NCBI RefSeq assembly: GCF_032854445.1 | Contig: NC_088295.1 | Location: 2,108,501 to 2,172,500, forward strand | Length of the DNA: 64,000 nucleotides | Origin: Liolophura sinensis | Lineage: Eukaryota; Mollusca; Polyplacophora; Chitonida; Chitonidae | Direction: 5' to 3' | Shown: positions 13,401 through 25,400 of the stretch, one piece after another | How the letters are laid out: every line of letters starts with the position of its first letter | How positions within the stretch are numbered: position 1 is the stretch's first letter | Notes under the pieces: model-generated | Database searches by the model: none | What the model was told of the DNA's origin: nothing | What the model saw: the letters and a program-made list of their open reading frames with translations, nothing else | Position numbers and translations under genes: made by a program

Positions 13401-16400
13401 TGTTCCTTCCAATCTCTTCACACCACAGAGTCACCTGTCTGAGAAAGTACACCTGTACTTGTCCTCACCAAGCTTTCACTCTGCTCCCTCCAATCCTTTC
13501 ACATGACAAAGTCACTGGCCTGACTAAGTACACCTGTACTTGTCCTTTCACTCTGTTCCTTCCAATCTCTTCACACCACAGAGTCACCTGTCTGAGTAAG
13601 TACACCTGTACTTGTCCTTTCACTCTGTTCCTTCCAATCTCTTCACAGCACAGAGTCACCTGTCTGAGTAAGTTCCCCTGTGCTTGTCCTGATTTAGCTC
13701 TCACACTGCTCCCCCCAATCTCTTCACACCACAGAATCACCTGCCGAGTGAGTACACCTGAAGAGGTCCTCTTCAAGCTCTCACTCTGTTCCCTCCAGTC
13801 CTTTCACATGACAAAGTCACCTGTCTTAGTAAGTACACCTGTACTTGTCCTCACCAAGCTCTCGCACTGCTCCCTCAGATCTCTTCGCACCACAGAGTCA
13901 CCTGTCTGAGTAAGTACACCTGTACTTGTCCTCATTAAGCTCTCACACTGCTTCCTCCTGTGTCTCCCTCAGGTGAGTAAGTACACCTGTACTTGTCCTC
14001 ATCAAGCTCTCACTCTGCTCCCTCAAGTCCTTTCACATGACAAAGTCAACTGCCTTAGTAAGTACACCTGTACTTGTCCTCACCAAGCTCTCACACTGCT
14101 CCCTCCAATCTCTTCACACCACAGAATCACCTGCCCGAGTGAGTACACCTTAACAGGTCCTCATCAAGCTCTCACACTGCTCCCTCAAGTCCTTTCACAT
14201 GACAAAGTCACCTGCCTTAGTAAGTACACCTGTACTTGTCCTCACCAAGCTCTCACACTGCTCCCCCCAATCTCTTCACACCACAGAATCACCTGCCCGA
14301 ATGAGTACACCTGAACAGGTCCTCATCAAGCTCTCACTCTGCTCCCTCAAGTCCTTTCACATGACAAAGTCACCTTTCTGAGTAAGTACACCTGTACTTT
14401 TCCTCACCAAGTTCTCACACTGCTCCCTCCAATCTCTTCACAGCACAGAATCACCTGCCCGAGTGAGTACACCTGAATAGGTCCTCATCAAGCTCTCACT
14501 CTGCTCCCTCAAATCCTTTCACATGACAAAGTCACCTTTCTGAGTAAGTACACCTGTACTTGTCCTCACCAAGCTCTCACACTGCTCTCTCCAGTCTCTT
14601 CACACAACGGTCACCTGTCTGAGTCAATACACCTGTACTTGTCGTCATCCAGCTCTCATTCTGTTCCCTCCAGTTTCTTCACACCACCAAGTCACCGGCC
14701 TGAGTAAGTACACCTGTACTTGTCCTCACCAAGCTCTCATTCTGCTCCCTCCAGTCCTTTCACATGACAAAGTCACCGGCCTGAGAAAGTACAACTGTGC
14801 TTATCCTCACCAAGCTTTCACTCTGTTCCTTCCAATCTCTTCACACCACAGAGTCACCTGTCTGAGTAAGTACACCTGTACTTGTCCTTTCACTCTGTTC
14901 CTTCCAATCTCTTCACACCACAGAGTCACCTGTCTGAGTAAGTTCACCTGTGCTTGCCCTCATTTAGCTCTCACACTGCTCCCCCTAATCTCTTCACACC
15001 ACAGAATCACCTGCCCGAGTGAGCACACCTGAACAGGTCCTCATCAAGCTCTCACTCTGTTCCCTCCAGTCCTTTCACATGACAAAGTCACCTGTCTTAG
15101 TAAGTACACCTGTACTTGTCCTCACCAAGCTCTCGCACTGCTCCCTCTAATCTCTTCACACCACAGAGTCACCTGTCTGAGAAAGTACACCTGTACTTGT
15201 CCTCATTAAGCTCTCACACTGCTTCCTCCAGTCTCTCCACACTACAGAGTCACCTGCCTGAGTAAGTACACCTGTACTTGTCCTCATTTAGCTCTCACTC
15301 TGCTCCCTCCAATCTCTTCACACCACAGAATCACCTGCCTGAGTAAGTACACCTGTACTTGTCCTCATCAAGCTCTCACACTGCTTCCTCCAGTCTCTCC
15401 ACACTACAGAGTCACCTGCCTGAGTAAGTACACCTGTACTTGTCCTCATTTAGCTCTCACACTGCTCCCTCCAATCTCTTCACACCACAGAGTCACCTGC
15501 CTGAGTAAGTACACCTGTACTTGTCCTCATCAAGCTCTCACTCTGCTCCCTCCAGTCCTTTCACATGACAAAGTCACCTGCCATAGTAAGTACACCTGAA
15601 CAGGTCCTCATCAAGCTCTCACACTGCTCCCTCCAATCTCTTCGCACCACAGAATCACCTGCCCGAGTGAGTACACCTAAACAGGCCCTCACCAAGCTCT
15701 CACTCTGCTCCCTCAAATCCTTTCACATGACAAAGTCATCTGCCTTAGTAAGTACACCTGTACTTGTCCTCACCAAGCTCTCACACTGCTCCCTCCAGTC
15801 CTTTCACATGACAAAGTCATCTGCCTTAGTAAGTACACCTGTACTTGTCCTCACCAAGCTCTCACACTGCTCCCTCCAATCTCTTCACACCACAGAATCA
15901 CCTGCCCGAGTGAGTACACCTAAACAGGCCCTCACCAAGCTCTCACTCTGCTCCCTCAAATCCTTTCACATGACAAAGTCACCTGCCTTATTAAGTACAC
16001 CTGAACAGGTCCTCACCAAGCTCTCACACTGCTCCCTCCTATCTCTTCACAGCACAGAATCACCTGCCCCAGTGAGTACACCTGAACAGGTCCTCATCAA
16101 GCTCTCACTCTGCCCCCTCAAATCCTTTCACATGACAAAGTCACCTGTCTTAGTAAGTACACCTGTACTTGTCCTCACCAAGCTCTCACACTACTCCCCC
16201 TAATCTCTTTACAGCACAGAATCACCTGCCCGAGTGAGTACACCTGAACAGGTCCTCATCAAGCTCTCACTCTGCTCCCTCAAGTCCTTTCACATGACAA
16301 AGTCACCTGCCTGAGTAAGCACATTGTACTTGTCCTCACCAAGCTCTCACTCTGTTCCCTCCAGTCCCTCCACACAACAGTCACCTGTCTGAGTCAATAC

Positions 16401-19400
16401 ACCTGTACTTGTCATCCAGCTCTCATTCTGTTCCCTCCAGTTTCTTCACACCACTGAGTCACCTTTCTGAGTAAGTACACCTGTACTTGTCCTCATCAAG
16501 CTCTGACTCTGCTCCCTCCAGTTCCTCCACATGACACCTGTCTTTGTAAGTACAGACGTACTCCGCAACACCTGTCTGAATAGGTACAGCTTCAGTTGTC
16601 CTCACATTACAGTGGAATACACTTAACAGTCAGACAGATGCGCAGCTAGCCTGGAAGGAGAGGAGGAAGTTAGAACTCATTCATTCTAGCAATCTGTTTT
16701 TTCTTTTGTAAATGAAGTGATAAGTTCCAAAGACATCAGGTTATAAATTTTGTGAACGTTTATTAACTTATCTACTGATGTGGTCTTGTGATGCATGTAT
16801 GTGATATATGATGGGTTTTTGGCCACTGATATTTGGAATCTTGATGATATTTCTTGTCCTTTTCCAGGAGTCCTCCACATAATGGTCCTCCTAACATTGT
16901 GGACACTGGTGGTGCCCCCACACTACATTCTCCCACCAGGGGAGGTAACCCAGCTGTCCCATACTCCACACAGTTTTCTCGCTCTCGGAAGATCTTTGAT
17001 AAGGGTCCTAACTTGGTTAATGTAACAGTGAGTGAATTTTGACAAAGTATACTTCATGTATTGGTTTAAAGGGTAGTCGTGAAATGAAATAAATCAGATA
17101 TCTTGATAGATGCCTGTATTGTGTTACCAGATGTGTTTGTCATTACCAAATGTGTGTGTGTCGTTACCAGATGTGTGTCACTACCAGATGTGTGTCACTA
17201 CCAGATGTGTGTATGTGTCATTACCAGATGTGTGTTTGTCATTACCAGATGTGTGTGTCGTTACCAGATGTGTGTTTGTTGTTACCAGATGTGTGTTTGT
17301 TGTTACCAGATGTCTGTTTGTTGTTACCAGATATGTGTGTCATTACCAGATGTGTGTTTGTCGTTACCAGATGTGTGTCAGATGCAGATGTGTGTCATTA
17401 CCAGATGTGTGTGTGTGTGTGTGTCATTACCAGATGTGTGTGTGTTTGTCATTACCAGATGTGTTTGTGGTTACCAGATGTGTGTGTGTGTTCATTACCA
17501 GATGTGTGTGTATGTGTCATTACCAGATGTGTGTTTGTCATTACCAGATGTGTGTTTGTCGTTACGAGATGTGTTTGTAGTTACCAGATGTGTGTTTGTC
17601 GTTACCAGATGTGTGTGTCATTAACAGATGTGTGTTTGTCGTTACCAGATGTGTGTTATCAAAAGATGTATGTCTTTACCAGATGTGTGTGTCGTTACCA
17701 GATGTATGTGTTTGTCATTACCAGACGTGTTTGTGGTTACCAGATGTGTGTGTGTTATTACCAGATGTATGTGTCGTTACCAGATGTGTATATGTCATTG
17801 CCAGATGTGTGTGTCATTACCAGATGTGTGTATCATTACTATGTGTGTGTGTGCCATTACCAGATATGTTTATCATTACTATGTGTGTGTGTGTGTGTCA
17901 TTACCAGATATGTGTATCATTACTATGTGTGTGTGTGTGTCATTACCAGATATGTGTATCATTACTATTTGTGTGTGTGGCATTACCAGCTGTATGTATC
18001 ATTACTATGTGTGTGTGTGGCATTACCAGCTGTGTGTATCATTACTAGGCTTGGGTGGCATTAACAGCTCTGTGTGGCATTACAACATGTGGCTGTCATT
18101 ATCAGATGTCTATCATTCCCTGATCTGTGTGTCATTTCAAGCTCTGTGTGTTTATTATGAGGTGTATGTGTCATTACCAGATGTGTGTGTCATTACCAGA
18201 TGTGGGTGTTTTTTGCAGATTGATGAACATGAGGAGGAGAACGCCGAGCCTAAGTGGGTCAAGGCCATCACAACAGATTTCTTCCAGTGGTGTTGTCGCC
18301 AGTTTGCGCGCCCGGTGAAATGTGTCAAGTCCGAGAAGGATCCGGAGAGCGTGTTTCACCAGCAAAGGCAGTTTAGGTTCATGAGAAATCGGGGGCTGAG
18401 GGCTGAGGGCAGGGAGGAGCAACGCAGGGCAGGTAATGTACATTGGAAGAGGTAATGTATGTGGGGGGGAGGGATGAGCAGCATAGGGCAGGGAGGGGCA
18501 GTGCAGAACAGGTAATGTGTGTGGGAGAAGGAGGAGCAGGACAGAGCAGGCAATATGTGTGTGGGGGAGGGAGGGGCAGCACAGAACAGGTAATGTGTGT
18601 GGGAGAAGGAGGAGCAGGGCAGAGCAGGTAATGTGTGTGGGGGAGGGAGGGGCAGCACAGAACAGGTAGTGTGTGTGGGGAAGGGAGGGACAGCACAGAA
18701 CAGGTAATGTGTGTGGGAGATGGAGGAGCAGGGCAGAGCCAGTAATGTGTGTGGGAGAGGGAGGGGCAGTGCAGAACAGGTAATGTGTGTTGGAGAAGGA
18801 GGAGCAGGGCAGAGCAGGTAATGTGTGTGGGGGAGGGAGGAGCAGGGCAGAGCAGGTAATGTGTGTGGGGGAGGGAGGGGCAGCACAGAACAGGTAATGT
18901 GTGTGGGAAAGGGAGGGACAGCACAGAACAGGTAATGTATGTGGGAGATGGAAGAGCAGGGCAGAGCAGGTAATGTGTGTGGGGGAGGGAGGAGCAGCGC
19001 AGAGCGCAGAACAGGTAATGTGTGTTGGGGAGGAAGGAGCAAGGCAGAACAGGTAATGTGTGTGGGGGAGGGAGGGGCAGCACAGAACAGGTAATGTGTG
19101 TGGGAGAGGGAGGAGCAGGGCAGAACAGGTAATGTGTGTGGGGGAGGGAGGAGCAGCACAGAACAGGTAATGTGTGTGGGAGAGGGAGGAGCAGCACAGA
19201 ACAGGTAATGTGTGTGGGAGAGGGAGGAGCAGGGCAGAACAGGTAATGTGTGTGGGGGAGGGAGGGGCAGCACAGAACAGGTAATGTGTGTTAGAGAGGG
19301 AGGGGCAGCACAGAACAGGTAATGTGTGTGGGAGAGGGAGGGGCAGCACAGAACAGATAATGTGTGTGGGGGAGGGAGGGGCAGCACAGAACAGGTAATG

Positions 19401-22400
19401 TGTGTTAGAGAGGGAGGGGCAGCACAGAACAGGTAATGTGTGTGGGGGAGGGAGGGGCAGCACAGAACAGGTAATGTGTGTGGGAGAGGGAGGGGCAGCA
19501 CAGAACAGATAATGTGTGTGGGGGAGGGAGGGGCAGCACAGAACAGATAATGTGTGTTAGAGAGGGAGGGACAGCACAGAACAGATAATGTGTGTGGGAG
19601 AGGGAGGGGCAGCACAGAACAGATAATGTGTGAGGGGGAGGGAGGGGCAGCACAACAGGTAATGTGTGTGGGGGAGGGAGGGAGGGGCGTGAGGGGCAGC
19701 ACAGAACAGGTAATGTGTGTGGGTGAGGGAGGAGCTGCGCAGAACAGGTAATGTGTGTGTGTGTGAGGCGGTGGGCTTTTTTCAGTTTCAGATGGTCACT
19801 GGTAGTGTACATGTAGGCAGTGATTTCTTTTTAGATTTCTGTAGACAATACAAATGATGTTTTTGTTCTTTCTTTTTGGTCTTTGTATTTGTTGGGTGAG
19901 TAGTAGACAGTGAGTGTTGTAAATTAGTAACCATAACTAACAGCTTCCTACCATTGTTACCATGGTTGGGACAAGTTGTTTCTAGACACCATATCAAAGT
20001 CTGTTTTCTCTTACAGGTTTTAACCGACTGGATGATCAGATCTTCGTCAATCGTAATCCGGGTGTACCCTGTGCAATCAAGTTCCATGGTTACGAGCCTC
20101 ACCTGGCTGTAGCTGATCGGGAAGGGGTCAGGTAAGGTACACAGGAAAGTAGCTTGTGATAATGGCAGTATGACAGATATACTGAAGGTGTAAGGCTGAG
20201 GTAAGGTGTTCAGGAAGGTACTTTGTGATAATGGCAGTATGACAGGTATACTGAAGGTGTTAGGCTTAGGTAGAGTGTCTCCTGTTCCCTGTGTTACTTG
20301 TGTTGACACTGATGTAAGGCCCGGGTAGAGTGTCTCCTGTTCCCTGTGTTACTTGTGTTGACACTGATGTAAGGCCCGGGTAGAGTGTCTCCTGTTCCCT
20401 GTGTTACTTGTGTTGACACTGATGTAAGGCCCGGGTAGAGGGTCTCCTGTTCCCTGTGTTACTTGTGTTGACACTGATGTAAGGCCCGGGTAGAGTGTCT
20501 CCTGTTCCCTGTGTTACTTGTGTTGACACTGATGTAAGGCCCGGGTAGAGTGTCTCCTGTTCCCTGTGTTACTTGTGTTGACACTGATGTAAGGCCCGGG
20601 TAGAGTGTCTCCTGTTCCCTGTGTTACTTGTGTTGACACTGATGTAAGGCCCGGGTAGAGTGTCTCCTGTTCCCTGTCAACCTGACACTTGTGTTCATAC
20701 TGATGTTATTTCTCGTAGGGCTCATATGTGTCAGGGAACTTAAGACTTCCTCTGTAAGTCATAAACTGCAAGTGGCTTAAAATCCAAACTCAGTGCAGGA
20801 AAGATCTCAAATTGTGGTTAATACATTGTTCTGTAGTAAAGAATCAGTCAACAAATTTTAAACTTTGGAGAGCAGAGCGTTTTAATTGTTTAATTACAAG
20901 CGTTTAAATTTTTAAACTTGATAAATATGGGGCCAAATGAAGTATTAGAACCTCATTTCTCAGCCTGTTTTGTTACAGTATCTGGGACTGGGAATCAGGC
21001 ACCAAGCTGAGCTATCTGCAGAATGACAACCCGAAACACTCCAAGATCACCTGCATGGAGTACATGAATGCTCATGACATCCCGCTCCTCATGTGTGGCT
21101 CAGGTTAGCTCCCTTGTTTTCACACAGTCAGCTAATGGGAGTGCCTTTCACATTGGAGGCTGTGCTTGTGCTAGCCTTTTTTTTTTCCTTTCACCGATGT
21201 GACAAAACTGGTCAGAAATTTTTTAGCCATTTTGACAATCATATAGTCACAATAATATCCACATGTGAACAGAAAATCAAAGGAAAGCGGTCAATTAATC
21301 AAGAAGTATCAGACACGACTCTCACCAGTGCAGTCGCTGCTCAGACTGGCTTCCTCTCCGGTTAGTCATATGCCTGCAGATGATTTCAGGTTTTCCTCAG
21401 CCACCGTCATATAAGTGAAATCTTTTTTAGTACAGCATGAAACACCAGTCAGATAAACAAATGGAAGAACGTGAAGTTAACAGTTGCAATTCCGACCTGT
21501 CCCTGCCCACTTCTCCCAAAAAGAGTTCATTGGTAACAGGACCACATGGTTAACTTTTCACGCCCATGTTTTTCACACGCGTGATGGTGCTTGTGTAAAG
21601 GAGAGCAACTCAAGACACAGATGCATGTAAAGGCCAACAGACTGGAAGCTTTTCCTACAATATTTCCCTTGACTGGGCAGTACATGCATACACACGTACA
21701 GACCAAAGTTCTGTAATTTTCGTTTTGATGATGGAATGGTCTCGCTCCCCACACAGTATTGAATAAAAAGGAAGATGTCTTTAAAGCCAAACATTCTTGT
21801 CACATGGTAGGATGATATTGCTTGGCCAGGGTGGTGATCAGTAGCACTAGCGCAGCAAGAGGGACTTATTTCCCCGCCTAAAGTAGATCATAATAAACTG
21901 TGTGTTGTACTCTTCATGCCAGCTCATGCAATGATGATTTGTGGGCAAAGTGGTGAGATTGTATCAATCCTACAAGAAAGCAGTGGTGAATCTGGCTCAA
22001 ACCCAAGTCCCTTTGCATGGGCAAAGATCCTCCATTCGGCAGACACTTGTGGATAGCATAACTTTGTTTGAGATATTAATCATACCACAAGTCACAAATT
22101 AGGCCTAATTTTTCATCACCTTTCCATCTGTATGTTACTTACATATGAGACAATTCTTTTCCTGAAAATCCAAAATAAATGAAAGAACGGATAATGCAAC
22201 ATCCATTGTTGTTTTAAATGCATGTTTCGCATCTGCAGTGACTACAGCATTGTATCAATGGTGAGCCAAGATGCAGTAGCTACAGCATTGTATCCATGGT
22301 GAGTCAAGATGCAGTAGCTACAACGTTGTATCCATGGTGAGTCAAGATGCAGTAGCTACAGCATTGTATCCTTGGTGAGTCAAGATGCAGTAGCTACAGC

Positions 22401-25400
22401 ATTGTATACATGGTGAGTCAAGATGCAGTAGCTACAGCATTGTATCCATGGTGAGTCAAGATGGAGTGCTAGTTGTTATATCCATGGTGAGGTAAGATGC
22501 AGTGCTGCTTGTTGTATCCATGGTGAGTCAAGATGCAGTGCTGCTTGTTGTATCCATGGTGAGTCAAGATGCAGTGCTGCTTGTCATATCCATGGTGAGT
22601 CAAGATGCAGTGCTGCTTGTCATATCCATGGTGAGTCAAGATGCAGTGCTGCTTGTCGTATCCATGGTGAGTCAAGATGCAGTGTTGCTTGTTGAAATGT
22701 CTACATTAAAATGTATTGAGCTTCATCTGAGTATTTTAGCATGCTATTTTATTGTTTTTTTTGTGTATTGTGTGTAGATGATGGCACTGTTCGAGTGTGG
22801 AGGAATTTTGTCCGAGATTCTGGTGAGGCTAAGGAGCTGGTCACGTCATTCCAGGCTCTGTCAGACATGTTACCTCTGTCAAGAGGTGAGTACACCTGGT
22901 GTCTATCACACAGGTAAATATGATTGACAGGACAGTCGAGAGACTGTGTCAGACATGTTACCTCTGTCAAAAGGTGAGTACACCTGGTGTCTATCACACA
23001 GGTAAACATGGCTGACAGGAAGGTAGAGAGAGACTCTGTCAGACACGTTACCTCTGTCAAGAGGTGAGTACACCTGGTGTCTATCACACAGGTAAATATG
23101 ATTGACAGGACGGTTGAAAGACTGTGTCAGACATGTTACCTCTGTCAAGAGGTGAGTACACCTGGTGTCTATCACACAGGTAAAGATGGCTGACAGGAAG
23201 GTAGAGAGAGACTCTGTCAGACACGTTACCTCTGTCAAGAGGTGAGTACACCTGGTGTCTGTCACACAGGTAAAGATGGCTGACAGGAAGGTAGAGAGAG
23301 ACTCTGTCAGACATGTTACCTCTGTCAAGAGGTGAGTACACCTGGTGTCTATCACACAGGTAAATATGATTGACAGGACGGTCGAGAGACTGTGTCAGAC
23401 ATGTTACCTCTGTCAAAAGGTGAGTACACCTGGTGTCTATCACACAGGTAAATATGATTGACAGGACGGTCGAGAGACTGTGTCAGACATGTTACCTCTG
23501 TCAAGAGGTGAGTACACCTGGTGTCTGTCACACAGGTAAACATGGCTGACAGGAAGGTAGAGAGAGACTGTGTCAGACATGTTACCTCTGTCAAGGGGTG
23601 AGTACACCTGGTGTCTGTCACACAGGTAAAGATGGCTGACAGGAAGGTAGAGAGAGACTCTGTCAGACATGTTACCTCTGTCAAGAGGTGAGTACACCTG
23701 GTGTCTATCACACAGGTAAATATGATTGACAGGACGGTCGAGAGACTGTGTCAGACATGTTACCTGTGTCAAGAGGTGAGTACACCTGGTGTCTGTCACA
23801 CAGGTAAAGATGGCTGACAGGAAGGTAGAGAGAGACTCTGTCAGACATGTTACCTCTGTCAAGAGGTGAGTACACCTGGTGTCTATCACACAGGTAAATA
23901 TGATTGACAGGACGGTCGAGAGACTGTGTCAGACATGTTACCTCTGTCAAAAGGTGAGTACACCTGGTGTCTGTCACACAGGTAAAGATGGCTGACAGGA
24001 AGGTAGAGAGAGACTCTGTCAGACATGTTACCTGTGTCAAGAGGTGAGTACACCTGGTGTCTATCACACAGGTAAATATGATTGACAGGACGGTCGAGAG
24101 ACTGTGTCAGACATGTTACCTCTGTCAAGAGGTAAGTACACCTGGTGTTTGTTACACAGGTAAACATGATTGACAGGAAGGTAGAGAGAGACTCTGTCAG
24201 ACATGTTATCTCTGTCAAGAGGTGAGTACACCTGGTGTGTTTTACACAGGTAAACATGGCTGACAGGAAGGGAGAGAGACTGTCAGATTTGTTACCTCTG
24301 TCAAGATGTGAGTACACCTGGTGTGTGTTACACAGATAAACATGATTGACAGTACAGTAGAGAGAGAGACTGTGTCAGACATGTTATCTCTGTCAAGAGG
24401 TAAGTACACCTGGTGTCTGTTACACAGGTAAACATGATTGACAGGACAGTCAAGAGACTGTGTGAGACATGTTATCTCTGTCAAGAGGTGAGTACACCTG
24501 GTGTGTGTTACACAGGTAAACACGGCTGACAGGAAGGGAGAGAGACTGTCAGATTTGTTACCTCTGTCAAGAGGTAAGTACACCTTGTGTGTGTTACACA
24601 GGTAAACATGGCTGACAGGAGGGTAGAGAGACTGTCAGATATGTTACCTCTGTCGAGGTGAGTACACCTGGTGTGTGTTACACAGGTAAACATGGCTGAC
24701 AGGAGGGTAGAGAGACTGTCAGATATGTTACCTCTGTCAAGAGGTAAGTTCACTTGGTGAGTGTTACACAGGTAAACATGATTGACAGGACGGTACAAAG
24801 AGTGTGTCAGACATGTTATCTCTGTCAAGAGGTGAGTACACCTGATGTGTGTTACACAGGTAAACATGGTTGACAGGACAGTACAGAGAGTGTGTCAGAC
24901 ATGTTATCTCTGTCAAGAGGTGAGTACACCAGGTATGTGTTACACAGGTAAACATGATTGACAGGAAGGTAGAGAGAGACTCTGTCAGACATGTTATCTC
25001 TGTCAAGATGTGAGTACACCTGGTGTGTGTTACACAGGTAAACATGATTGACAGTACAGTAGGGAGACATGTTACCTCTGTGAAGATGTGAGTACACCTG
25101 ATGTCTGTTACCCAGGCAAACATGATTGACAGGAAGGTAGAGAGAGACTCTGTCAGACATGTTATCTCTGTCAAGAGGTGAGTACACCTGATGTCTGTTA
25201 CACAGGTAAACATGATTGATAGGAAGGAAGAGAGTGCTAAAGGCGAAGATCATGTAAAATAATGGTTGAATTCACATCTGGCAATTATATTGTAGTTGTT
25301 TTCAAAACCGTTGTCTTTTTTGGAGCAGGTTTGTAATTTCTCATGGATGAGTGTGGAGTTTGTCACTGACACTGTGTTTATGTGTATCTACAGGTGCCGG

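Noticed and set aside
15565-16203. 212-codon + strand ORF (TKSPALVSTPEQVLIKLSHC)
   Set aside because: In the 81-bp intronic array and not in frame with the upstream exon, which meets a stop at once.
18174-19702. Minus-strand ORFs of 429 and 448 codons (SPTHITCSVLPLP repeats)
   Set aside because: Opposite-strand reading of the 38-bp array; overlapping ORFs in different frames all stay open, as expected of a repeat lacking stops.
11847-25230. CRISPR-like regular spacing
   Set aside because: Units are contiguous tandem copies without unique spacers, in intron-rich animal DNA.
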